NCBI GenBank assembly: GCA_964563435.1
Contig: CAZLXI010000005.1
Location: forward strand, 1-64,000
Length of the DNA stretch: 64,000 bases
Direction: 5' to 3'
DNA from: Leadbetterella sp964563435
GTDB taxonomy: Bacteria > Bacteroidota > Bacteroidia > Cytophagales > Spirosomataceae
Position 1 is the first letter of the stretch. Each line of letters opens with the position of its first letter. Position numbers and translations under genes: made by a program. The notes beneath the pieces are model-generated. The model had not been told where the DNA came from. It did not search any database and saw nothing but the letters and a program-made list of their open reading frames with translations. Positions 52,297 through 60,273 of this stretch are shown piece after piece.

Positions 52297-52441
52297 TAGA
52301 AGATGTTAAAAAGCACGCAAACTGCTGCGTTGTTTTCGGAATTCGGCCTCAGTCACATACTACAAGTATGCTCCTTCGGTCTCATCCTCAACGCCTTGCA
52401 TTTTGTCACAGCGGCTAACCGTCACTTTTAAACATCTTCGG
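52297..52441. repeat. 145-base structured intergenic element with terminal inverted repeats
   Basis: GAAGATGTTAAAAAG at 52299 pairs with CTTTTAAACATCTTC ending at 52439. Inside, GCCTCAGTCACATACT and AGTATGCTCC form a second palindrome, and further partly complementary segments lie between. The pattern resembles interspersed elements I associate with other Bacteroidota intergenic regions. It is not protein-coding. It may be a REP-type element or a structured RNA. Confidence 0.55.
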
Positions 52442-52500
52442 TATCTGACACTTTTTAGATACTCCCTGCATTTTATTGTTTTAAATTAAAACTCATTTCA

Positions 52501-53877
52501 ATGGCAACCATAATTGAACCCTTCCGGATCAAATCGGTAGAACCGCTCACCTTTACCACGCGTCAGGAACGTGAGCAGATACTGAAAGACGCAAAAAACA
52601 ATCTTTTCCTCGTGAGGGCCGAGCATGTGCTCATCGACCTGCTGACCGACAGCGGCACTTCTGCCATGAGTGCACGGCAATGGGCCGGCATGATGATCGG
52701 TGATGAATCTTACGCAGGCTCGCAAAGTTTTTACCGCTTTCAGGAAGTGGCCACGGGCATCACCGGCTTTCAGCACATTATTCCTACCCACCAGGGAAGA
52801 GCTGCCGAAAAGATCCTGTTCACCCTTCTGGGGGGCGAGGGCAAATACTTTGTCAGCAACACCTTCTTTGATACCACCCGCGGGAATATTGAATACTCGG
52901 GTGCAGAAGCAGTAGATCTCCTGACGGAAGAGGGAAAGCGGCCTCAGCTGATCGCCGACTTCAAAGGAAATATGGATACCGTGGCACTGGAATCTTTTAT
53001 CCTGGAAAAAGGAGCGGAGCACATTCCCATGTGTGTCATGACCATTACCAATAACTCCGGCGGCGGACAGCCGGTTTCCCTTCAGAACCTCCGGGAAACG
53101 GCAGCCATCTGCCGGAAATACGGTATTCTCTTTTTTATAGACGCCTGTCGTTTTGCAGAAAACGCCTGGTTCATCAAAAAGCGGGAAAAGGGCTACGAAA
53201 ACCGGTCGGTCGTGGACATCGCCCGGGAGATGTTCTCCCTGGCCGACGGCTGCACTATGAGCGCCAAAAAAGATGCTCTCGTGAATATCGGCGGCTTCCT
53301 GGCTTTTCATGACGACGCCCTGGCACGGGAAGCCAAAAACCTCCTGATCATTACTGAAGGTTTTCCTACATACGGCGGACTGGCCGGTCGCGACCTGGAG
53401 GCCATGGCGCAGGGGCTGGAAGAGGTGCTCGACGAAGAATACCTCCGGTACCGCATCCGGAGCATTGAATATATGGGCGAAAAACTAACGGCCGCCGGTG
53501 TACCTATCATCCTGCCTACCGGCGGACACGCCGTCTACCTCGATGCCCGCGCTTTCCTGCCGCAGATCCCTGCGGGGGAACTCCCCGGCGTAGCCCTGGC
53601 CAATGCCCTGTACCTGGAGGGCGGTATCCGCGGAGTGGAGATCGGTTCGCTGATGTTCGGGAAGTACGATGCCGGAGGGAAGCACGTCGCCCCGCCGATG
53701 GAGCTGGTAAGGCTGGCCATCCCCCGGCGGGTGTACACCCAAAGCCATATCGACTACGTCTGTGAGGTGATCATTGAGGTCTTTGCTCAAAGAGAGCGGT
53801 ATTCCGGGTACAGGATCAGCTATGAAGCACCGCTTTTACGCCATTTTACGGCAGAGCTGGAACCTCTGGAAAGTTAA
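52501..53877 (+). CDS. tnaA: Tryptophanase
   Basis: This 458-residue PLP enzyme belongs to the tryptophanase/tyrosine phenol-lyase family. EPFRIKSVEPLTF near the start, IPTHQGRAAEKI near 94, FFIDACRFAENAWFIK near 211 and the PLP-lysine block TMSAKKDALVNIGG near 252 are diagnostic. Three positions known to separate the two enzymes favour tryptophanase: Asp124 (FFDTT), Ile381 (GVEIGS) and His448 (LRHFTA); tyrosine phenol-lyase has Thr, Arg and Phe there. It would release indole, pyruvate and ammonia from Trp. It is monocistronic. Confidence 0.85.
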   Translation: MATIIEPFRIKSVEPLTFTTRQEREQILKDAKNNLFLVRAEHVLIDLLTDSGTSAMSARQWAGMMIGDESYAGSQSFYRFQEVATGITGFQHIIPTHQGRAAEKILFTLLGGEGKYFVSNTFFDTTRGNIEYSGAEAVDLLTEEGKRPQLIADFKGNMDTVALESFILEKGAEHIPMCVMTITNNSGGGQPVSLQNLRETAAICRKYGILFFIDACRFAENAWFIKKREKGYENRSVVDIAREMFSLADGCTMSAKKDALVNIGGFLAFHDDALAREAKNLLIITEGFPTYGGLAGRDLEAMAQGLEEVLDEEYLRYRIRSIEYMGEKLTAAGVPIILPTGGHAVYLDARAFLPQIPAGELPGVALANALYLEGGIRGVEIGSLMFGKYDAGGKHVAPPMELVRLAIPRRVYTQSHIDYVCEVIIEVFAQRERYSGYRISYEAPLLRHFTAELEPLES

Positions 53878-53920
53878 AAGCGGTCCGCCGCTGCGGTTAA
53901 GGAAGATTCTGTTTTAAGTG

Positions 53921-54036
53921 AATAGTGAACAACTAACAGTGAACAGTTTTGGAATAATAAGTATTTAATTACTCAAGAATATTCCTTAACTTTTAGTTGT
54001 TAACTGTTAGTTGTTAACTGTTAGTTGTTCACTATT
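53921..54036. repeat. Inverted repeat with tandem GTTAACTGTTAGTT units
   Basis: AATAGTGAACAACTAACAG at 53921-53939 pairs perfectly over 19 bases with CTGTTAGTTGTTCACTATT at 54018-54036. The right side also carries tandem copies of TTAACTGTTAGTTG. It lies between tnaA and the AraC-type gene and could end tnaA transcription. Confidence 0.75.
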
Positions 54037-54118
54037 AAAATTGTTCCGAAACTTTTCACTTTTAACTTTTAGTTTTTCACTTGGAGTTGTATATTTGAAT
54101 ATCATCAACCTTAGCACT

Positions 54119-55975
54119 TTGTTCCGTTTTCTGCTCGTTTTTCTGACAGGGACTTTTACGACCCTGAACGTCCTCTTTGGCCAGATCAGACTCGAAGTCA
54201 AAGCGGATGCTCTGCTATTGCCCGATCAGCCCATCTACATGGCCTCTTCCCTGAACAACTGGGACCCGAAAGATCCGCAATGGAAGCTCCGGAAGATCAA
54301 TAAGAATACGTATACCATCGACATCAGCGAGGACGTTACCGAATTTGAGTATAAGTTCACCCAGGGAAACTGGAATATTGTGGAAGCAAGACCTGACGGA
54401 TCCCTGCTGCCTAATCGTCTGTTTACCGAAACCCCTACGATCGACGGCACAAAATATCTGACCATTTCGGGTTGGGAACAGCGTCCCGAATTTCAGATCC
54501 ACATCACCAAAGTGCCTGAAAATACACCGCCTGACGCCGCCATTTACGTATCGGGAAACTTTAACAACTGGGAGATCAAAGACGAATTGTTCCGCCTGAA
54601 GAAGCAATACGACGGCAGCTACAAGATCAATATTTTTTCCAAATTTGAAAGCCTGGAATATAAGTTTCATCGCGGCGACTGGAATTCTGCTGAAAGTTGG
54701 AAAAGCGGCAAAGCACGGCCCAACCGTATCGTTTTCGGAGCCAACTTTGAGCCTAATCAGGAAATTGAAGTGGAAATTGAAAACTGGGAAGACCTTTCCT
54801 CCACTTTTAATTTTTTCTCCCTGATCGACCTCATTCTTCTTTTTGCCGCCTTCCAGGGCTTCCTGCTGATGATCGTGATCCCTACCATGCAGGACTTCAA
54901 CCGGGAGGCAAACCGCCTGCTGGTCATTTTACTGGGACTGGCTTCATTCTTTCTGTTTTTTAAGGTCATCGGGTATTACCGCGATGTGGCCAACTGGCTT
55001 CCCAAGCTGATCCTTGTACCTAATTTTGCCTTATTCACCTTTGCACCGGTATTCTATTTTTACCTTAACAGGCTACTGTTTAAGAAAGGGTTCACGTCCA
55101 GCCAGTCCTGGCCTCATTTTATCCTTCCTTCTTTACAGTTCCTGATCTATATTCCTTACTTTTTTATGGACGGGAAACGCTTCCAACATAAGATCGTCAA
55201 TAATGAGACCGACCTGAAATGGGTTTTTGTAATTACATTTACCATCGCCTTATTCAGCAACCTGTACTACTATTACAAATCCAAAAGAGCGATACGGAAC
55301 TACTCGGAGAGCTACATTAACGAAACCGCCTATCACCAGAACATCAACTACCTTTCGGCGGTTCTGGTCATCTTCATGGTTTGTATTATTCTCGGCCTCT
55401 TTACCTCCGTTCTGTTTCTGATAAATACCTGGACAGGCGGACAAATCATTGAGCTCCAGGAAAACAGCATTAACCTTATCTGGATAGCCTTCTCACTCAT
55501 CGGATTTGTTCTGGGCTATTACGCCATCCATCAGCCGGAGATCTTTAAGATCAGCCATGAAGAGGCTGCCGAAGGAGAAATGGCTCCACCGGAACCCGAA
55601 ACCACCAAAGCCCGTAGCTCCATTGCTGAAGGAGAACTGGAAGCCTTCCGGACCCGGATCGAAGAGATCATGAAAACGCAGAAGCCTTTCCTGAACCCTA
55701 ACCTGGCGCTGAATGACCTCGCCACACTGGTAAAGACCCCGTCACACACCCTTTCCAAAGTTATCCGCGAAGGCTATGACAAAAATTTTTTCGACTTTAT
55801 TAACTCTTACCGCATCGAGGAATTCAAAGAAAACATCAATAATCCGAAGTACCACAACTACACCCTGCTGGGCATAGCCTTTGAAGTGGGCTTCAACTCA
55901 AAAACTGCCTTCAACCGTTCTTTCAAAAAAATAACAGGCGAGACACCGAGCGAGTATTATCATTCGCGGAAATAA
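54119..55975 (+). CDS. Membrane-bound AraC-family regulator with N-terminal carbohydrate-binding-like domains
   Basis: This ~618-residue protein begins with a signal-like segment (FRFLLVFLTGTFTTLNVLFG). Two E-set/CBM48-like modules follow (MASSLNNWDPKDPQWKLRKI; VSGNFNNWEIKDELFRLKKQ, each ending in an EYKF-hRGxWN strand). Seven membrane helices cover about residues 235-490 (FSLIDLILLFAAFQGFLLMI; LILVPNFALFTFAPVFYFYL). A C-terminal AraC domain has LNDLATLVKTPSHTLSKVIR and GIAFEVGFNSKTAFNRSFKK. It may sense a periplasmic glucan-like ligand. No ATG precedes the domains; I chose TTG 54119 because TATATTTG at 54090-54097 looks like a -7 element; TTG 54095 is the alternative. Confidence 0.78.
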   Translation: MFRFLLVFLTGTFTTLNVLFGQIRLEVKADALLLPDQPIYMASSLNNWDPKDPQWKLRKINKNTYTIDISEDVTEFEYKFTQGNWNIVEARPDGSLLPNRLFTETPTIDGTKYLTISGWEQRPEFQIHITKVPENTPPDAAIYVSGNFNNWEIKDELFRLKKQYDGSYKINIFSKFESLEYKFHRGDWNSAESWKSGKARPNRIVFGANFEPNQEIEVEIENWEDLSSTFNFFSLIDLILLFAAFQGFLLMIVIPTMQDFNREANRLLVILLGLASFFLFFKVIGYYRDVANWLPKLILVPNFALFTFAPVFYFYLNRLLFKKGFTSSQSWPHFILPSLQFLIYIPYFFMDGKRFQHKIVNNETDLKWVFVITFTIALFSNLYYYYKSKRAIRNYSESYINETAYHQNINYLSAVLVIFMVCIILGLFTSVLFLINTWTGGQIIELQENSINLIWIAFSLIGFVLGYYAIHQPEIFKISHEEAAEGEMAPPEPETTKARSSIAEGELEAFRTRIEEIMKTQKPFLNPNLALNDLATLVKTPSHTLSKVIREGYDKNFFDFINSYRIEEFKENINNPKYHNYTLLGIAFEVGFNSKTAFNRSFKKITGETPSEYYHSRK

Positions 55976-56021
55976 CCGGAGCTCTCCTTTTATACCGGAT
56001 CTCCTCTTTTATATAATGACG

Positions 56022-56060
56022 TGCCAAACGCCGGGTGGGTATTATCACTCGCGGGAATAG
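56022..56060 (+). pseudogene. Remnant of a duplicated AraC C-terminal tail
   Basis: These 39 bases read CQTPGGYYHSRE-stop, matching the end of the upstream AraC gene (GETPSEYYHSRK-stop at 55937-55975) at both protein and DNA level (shared TATTATCA-TCGCGG). They are separated from the intact tail by 46 bases without a frame. This is a vestige of a tandem duplication or of a second AraC gene. Confidence 0.6.
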
Positions 56061-56125
56061 CCTCCTTTCCCATCCGATTCCGATCGGAAATTCAAAAAAA
56101 AAATCACAAACAGCCGGAAAAACAT

Positions 56126-56133
56126 TATTTTTG
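56126..56133 (+). promoter_or_regulatory. Bacteroidota -7 element upstream of the M16 peptidase gene
   Basis: TATTTTTG matches TAnnTTTG and lies 26 bases before ATG 56160. The spacing supports that start over ATG 56145, which would leave a leader of only a few bases. Confidence 0.5.
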
Positions 56134-56159
56134 ATCATCAAACAATGTTTTTAAAAAAT

Positions 56160-58880
56160 ATGAAAAAAATGCTATTCACCTGGCTGTTTGTAACCAGCTT
56201 TATTACAGCCTGGACACAAGAGACCCCGGTATTTGTAACTTCGGTAGAAGGTATTAAAGAGTATAAGCTGGATAACGGCCTGCAGATATTGCTGATCCCG
56301 GATGCCTCGCAGAGCAATGTGGTGGTCAACATCGTTTACAAAGTAGGCTCAAGGCACGAAGGTTACGGAGAGAAAGGTATGGCCCACCTGCTGGAGCACA
56401 TGCTTTTCAAAAGCACCAAAAACCTCGGTGACATCAAGAAAATGCTGTCTGAAAAAGGCGGCCAGGCCAACGGCACCACCTGGTTTGACCGGACCAACTA
56501 CTACGAGATCTTCCCCTCTACGGATGAGAACCTGAAATGGAGCATCGAAATGGAGGCCGACAGGATGATCAACGCCACTATCCTGCAGTCGGACCTCGAC
56601 AAGGAGTTTTCAGTGGTGAGAAACGAGTTTGAGATCGGCGAGAACAATCCCGACGGCGTCCTGAATGAGCGCATCATTTCCGCTGCTTATTTATGGCACA
56701 ACTACGGAAACAGCACCATCGGCTCCAAAGAGGATATTGAGCGTGTCAAGGCCGACCGGCTCCGGGTTTTCTATGAAAAATATTACCAGCCGGACAATGC
56801 CACACTGGTCATCGGCGGGAAATTTGATGAGAAAAAGGCCCTGGAATACATCGCACAATATTTCTCCGTGATCCCGAGGCCCACGCGTGTGCTGGAGAAA
56901 ACGTATACCGTGGAACCCGCCCAGGACGGAGAACGCTTTGTGGAACTGAAAAGAGCCGGTGATGTGCAGATCGTGGCAGCGGCTTACCATACGGCGGCCT
57001 ATGCCGACAAAGATTTTGCGGCCATCGACGCCCTGAACGAGATCCTGACCGCTGACCCTTCCGGCTACCTGTACAAGGCCCTGATCGATTCGCAAAAAGC
57101 CACCAACCTGTGGGGCTGGCAGCCCAATGTCCGCGATCCGGGCTTCCTTTATCTGAGCGTAACAGTGGCCAAGGACAAAAGCCTGGACGAAGCCCGGAAA
57201 ACCTTCGTGACCGAGCTCGACAATGTCTCCAAAACCGACTTCACCGAACAGGATCTCAGCCGCGCAAAAGCCAAACTCCTGAAGCAGTTGGAAAATATCA
57301 AAAACAACACCATCAGCATGACCATCAACCTCACCGAGATCATCGGTGCTGGAGATTACCGTTTGGGTTTTCTGTACCGCGATGCCGTAGAACAGCTCAC
57401 GTTGGATGACATCCGGCGGGTAGCCCAAAAGTACCTGATCCCGGGCAATCGTACCCTGGGTGTTTTCATTCCTGTGAAAGATGCCGAGAGAGCTAAACCG
57501 AAAGAATACGCAGACGAAGAGATCACAGCGCTTACCCAAAACTATAAAGGTAAAGCCGAAGAAGAAGAGGTGGCTGAATTTGAGGCCTCCATTCCGAATA
57601 TCCGGAAAAATCTGACGACGGAAAAATTGCCGAACGGCATGAAATACGCGCACCTGAACAAGGCGATCAAAGGTAAAAAAGTGGTATCCGGCTTCCGTTT
57701 TCCTGTAGGTACTCTGGAATCATTGAGCGGAAAGAATGAGGTAAAATCGGTGCTGGCATCACTTCTAAAGGCCGGAACCGCCACCAAAACCAAAGAGCAG
57801 ATCCAGGATGAGCTCGACCAGCTCAAATCGCAGATCTCCGTGGGTTTCGCAGGTCAGGCGCTGGTCATCAACGTAAGCTCCTATGAAGATCAGTTTGAGC
57901 CGACCATGAATCTTCTCAAAGATATTCTCACGAACGCCACCTTCCCGGAAGCAGAGTTCAGTAAGACCATAGAAGAAAACAGAACGTATATCGAGGCATA
58001 CAGGAATGATCCGGAATCAATCGCCTTCGGGCAGATCGGCAGGAGAACCTCCCCCTACCCCAAAGGCCATATCTATTACACGGCTACCCCGGATGAGCAG
58101 ATCGAAGCGTTGAACAAAGTGACCCTTTCCCAGATAAAGGACCTGTACAAAAGCCTGGGCGCCAATAACGGGTACGGCACCGTGGTCAGCGGCCTTTCAG
58201 GATCAAAAGTAGATCACATCCTAAAAAATACTTTCGGAAGCTGGACGACTAAGGACAAGTACACCAAAGTGCAGCCCACGTATTTTGCCACCAAATACAG
58301 CGCTGAAAAGGTAAATACGCCTGATAAGGAGAACGGCACCGTGCTGGCGCAAATGAATCTTGAGCTCGACAGAAACTCCCCCGACTACCCGGCCCTGGTG
58401 ATGGTCGATGCCATCCTGGGAAGTGGCGGCTTCCTTACCGCCCGGATCCCTACCCGGCTCAGGGAAAATGAAGGGATCAGCTATGGTGCAGGGTCTTTCA
58501 TCAATGTTCCGTACGACAACAAGGCCGGATACTGGGGTGTTTACGCCTTCTACAACCCTAAATTCCAGGCAAAGGTAGACGAAGCCATCAAAGATGAGAT
58601 CAGCAAGGCCCTTGCCTCAGGCTTTACCCAGGAAGAGCTGGATGCCAACAAGAAAAGCTGGAGCACCAGCCGGAAAACCACCCTGGGCAGCGACGGCTTC
58701 CTGTCGGGAACCCTGATCAACAACCTGCTTTACCTCGGGGTTCCTCTGGAAGACTACGATGCGCTGGAAGCCAAAATCCAGGCACTGACCCTTGAGCAGG
58801 TGAATGCAGCGCTTCGGAAGTATGTTTCTACCGACAAGCTGGTGTTTCTGTATGCGGGGGACTTTGAGAAGAAGGATTAG
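56160..58880 (+). CDS. M16-family zinc metallopeptidase (two M16 repeats)
   Basis: This ~906-residue protein starts with a signal peptide (KKMLFTWLFVTSFITAWTQ). The N-terminal M16 half carries the inverted zinc motif HLLEH in GMAHLLEHMLFKSTKNLGDI near residue 80, with a downstream Glu in DKEFSVVRNEFEIGENNPDG. The second half (about 480-906; RKNLTTEKLPNGMKYAHLNK, GTVLAQMNLELDRNSPDYPA) is inactive, as in pitrilysin-like enzymes. It probably degrades peptides in the periplasm. ATG 56145 is an alternative start. It is followed by a hairpin terminator. Confidence 0.9.
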   Translation: MKKMLFTWLFVTSFITAWTQETPVFVTSVEGIKEYKLDNGLQILLIPDASQSNVVVNIVYKVGSRHEGYGEKGMAHLLEHMLFKSTKNLGDIKKMLSEKGGQANGTTWFDRTNYYEIFPSTDENLKWSIEMEADRMINATILQSDLDKEFSVVRNEFEIGENNPDGVLNERIISAAYLWHNYGNSTIGSKEDIERVKADRLRVFYEKYYQPDNATLVIGGKFDEKKALEYIAQYFSVIPRPTRVLEKTYTVEPAQDGERFVELKRAGDVQIVAAAYHTAAYADKDFAAIDALNEILTADPSGYLYKALIDSQKATNLWGWQPNVRDPGFLYLSVTVAKDKSLDEARKTFVTELDNVSKTDFTEQDLSRAKAKLLKQLENIKNNTISMTINLTEIIGAGDYRLGFLYRDAVEQLTLDDIRRVAQKYLIPGNRTLGVFIPVKDAERAKPKEYADEEITALTQNYKGKAEEEEVAEFEASIPNIRKNLTTEKLPNGMKYAHLNKAIKGKKVVSGFRFPVGTLESLSGKNEVKSVLASLLKAGTATKTKEQIQDELDQLKSQISVGFAGQALVINVSSYEDQFEPTMNLLKDILTNATFPEAEFSKTIEENRTYIEAYRNDPESIAFGQIGRRTSPYPKGHIYYTATPDEQIEALNKVTLSQIKDLYKSLGANNGYGTVVSGLSGSKVDHILKNTFGSWTTKDKYTKVQPTYFATKYSAEKVNTPDKENGTVLAQMNLELDRNSPDYPALVMVDAILGSGGFLTARIPTRLRENEGISYGAGSFINVPYDNKAGYWGVYAFYNPKFQAKVDEAIKDEISKALASGFTQEELDANKKSWSTSRKTTLGSDGFLSGTLINNLLYLGVPLEDYDALEAKIQALTLEQVNAALRKYVSTDKLVFLYAGDFEKKD

Positions 58881-58899
58881 GGGCGGTTTTTGATATTGG

Positions 58900-58941
58900 G
58901 GCTGTCTCCTATGTTTGTTTAATCAAATGTGAGAGACAGCC
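58900..58941 (+). terminator. Hairpin after the M16 peptidase gene
   Basis: GGCTGTCTC and GAGACAGCC pair over 9 bases with a 24-base loop, followed by TCTTTCATCTTT. It lies about 20 bases past the stop. Confidence 0.6.
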
Positions 58942-59050
58942 TCTTTCATCTTTATAAGGTCAGGAGGCCTGTGAGAGCAGGGGCCGGGACGGGTAAAATT
59001 CGTTGCATATTTTGTAAAAACATTTTAACTTTGCTAAAAGCAATTGGGTA

Positions 59051-59293
59051 ATGACGGCTACTGACAATATAAGGAACAACATTATTGACAAATTACTGAC
59101 GATCTCTAACAGGGATTATCTGTCAGCCTTGTATCAGTTATTAGATAAAAGCGGGGTTAAGGAGGATGTAATTAATCTCTCTGAGGCACAACTACTCATG
59201 TTGAATATGAGTGACGAAGATATCCGGAACAGCCGGGTGGTTTCTCAGGAAGAAGCCGACAAAAGGGACTTAGAATGGTTAAAAAGCCTGTAG
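59051..59293 (+). CDS. Antitoxin-like protein of a decayed toxin-antitoxin pair
   Basis: This 80-residue acidic protein has a helical N-terminus (IIDKLLTISNRDYLSALYQL) and a C-terminal tail (VSQEEADKRDLEWLKSL) like the toxin-binding tails of type II antitoxins. It lies 5' of and overlaps by 19 bases a short frame that resembles the start of a ParE/RelE toxin, the usual order of such operons. Confidence 0.65.
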   Translation: MTATDNIRNNIIDKLLTISNRDYLSALYQLLDKSGVKEDVINLSEAQLLMLNMSDEDIRNSRVVSQEEADKRDLEWLKSL

Positions 59294-59433
59294 TCTGGAC
59301 AGAAACGGCATTAGCACAACGGCGGGAAATCTTAAAATACTGGACACTACGCAACAGAAACAGGCTTCCCTTTATAATTAAGTGTCTTAGTCTGGGAAAA
59401 CGCTACTGTGCTTATTTGTTTTCGGATAGTTAA
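59275..59433 (+). pseudogene. Truncated RelE/ParE-type toxin
   Basis: ATG 59275 opens 52 codons reading MVKKPVVWTETALAQRREIL then KYWTLRNRN, matching the first helices of ParE/RelE toxins, whose usual length is about 95-100. After residue 30 similarity is lost and a stop follows at 59431. The catalytic and core C-terminal strands are missing, so it is probably inactive. Confidence 0.6.
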
Positions 59434-59489
59434 ATTATTGATAGCAGACTAAGTCCTTTTCAAAAGAGCCTTGCCTTGCTTTTCATCTG

Positions 59490-59817
59490 TTATCTTTCAA
59501 AGACACCCTCATAGACCCTCCAACTCACGGGAGATGATAAGATATAGGGCATGCTTACTCTTATTTTATTCTCACTTATAAACCTAATTTCTATCACGCC
59601 ATTAGGAATTTCTACAGTATTATTGGGATTTTCCCAATATGATTCTTCACGAATACCCGTAGCCAATTGTGAACTCACCACATAACCGCCCGAAAACATA
59701 GAGGTAGTAATTTCTGCAGAGGTACCGGAATAAGATAAAGAATAATTTGCAAATCTCTCTCCCCGGGGTGTAGCACCACAGGTGTCAGCCCAGGGTGTAG
59801 GTTCGTATTTTTTTCAT
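59490..59817 (-). pseudogene. Chimeric fragment: duplicated leader fused to a truncated 3' gene end
   Basis: The minus-strand start ATG AAA AAA ATA CGA ACC TAC reads MKKIRTYTLG-stop and copies the first codons of the gene at 61284-61523. After it the DNA switches to a different frame reading PTPWADTCGATPRGERFANY, then TTSMFSGGYVVSSQLATG and an end VSWRVYEGVFER-stop at 59490. The 69-residue part from MFSGGYVV has no recognisable family. The join is out of frame, so this looks like a recombination product. Confidence 0.5.
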
Positions 59818-59860
59818 GATGCTTTTTAAAGAAGCAATAGTATTATGGCTTATCTTTAAT
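59795..59860 (-). repeat. Duplicated leader, copy 1
   Basis: The 23 bases at 59795-59817 are identical to 61501-61523 (including the ATG and first codons on the minus strand), and about 45 further bases upstream of the ATG match at roughly three of four positions. It carries the promoter side as well as the start codons. Confidence 0.7.
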
Positions 59861-60236
59861 TACAATACGGACAACTTGGTGCACCCGAGGTTACCATGCT
59901 TCTATATAAGCGGCAATATTGATCAACAGCCTGCTGATCGTTACTACATTTTGCGGCAAAGGCTGCCTGGCAAAAACCGTCAGCCTGAATATCAAATAAA
60001 GGCCCGTTGTATGACCCACAGTCTCCTCCGTCAGGGACTTTACCGCAATCTGCCTCACATTCACTTTTTGAACTATACTCTGCCCCACCCAGCCAATTAT
60101 CAGGGACTGGACTACATTTCCTATTCAAACAAATGAAGCCCTCGGGTCCCGAGCTTTTATCTAAATCTATTTCCCATTTAGGACACCCACTCAAAAACAA
60201 AGTAAAAAGCAACAATACATTACTTAAGATTTTCAT
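59856..60236 (-). CDS. Cysteine-rich lipoprotein
   Basis: This 126-residue protein has a lipoprotein signal (VLLLFTLFLSGC, lipid Cys at 18). The mature part has ten more cysteines in pairs (FICLNRKCSPVPDNWLGG, KSECEADCGK, GGDCGSYNG, GFCQAAFAAKC, YCRLYRSMV, PSCPYCN). The segment with YSSKSECEADC is faintly like Kunitz-type repeats. It is probably disulfide-bonded on the cell envelope. No family is assigned. Confidence 0.6.
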   Translation of the reverse strand: MKILSNVLLLFTLFLSGCPKWEIDLDKSSGPEGFICLNRKCSPVPDNWLGGAEYSSKSECEADCGKVPDGGDCGSYNGPLFDIQADGFCQAAFAAKCSNDQQAVDQYCRLYRSMVTSGAPSCPYCN

Positions 60237-60273
60237 ACTACAATAAAGTTTAGTTTTAATTTATTATCGATAG

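Noticed and set aside
51555..52316. 253-codon minus-strand frame inside the lacI-type gene
   Set aside because: Antisense shadow; the plus-strand frame has full LacI structure.
52498..53310. 270-codon minus-strand frame inside tnaA
   Set aside because: Antisense to a confirmed PLP enzyme; no motif support.
52501..53877. Annotation as tyrosine phenol-lyase
   Set aside because: The three discriminating active-site positions are of tryptophanase type.
54011..54118. N-terminal extension of the AraC gene into the repeat at 53921-54036
   Set aside because: The extension is coded by the low-complexity repeat and precedes a plausible promoter element; the signal-like segment begins after it.
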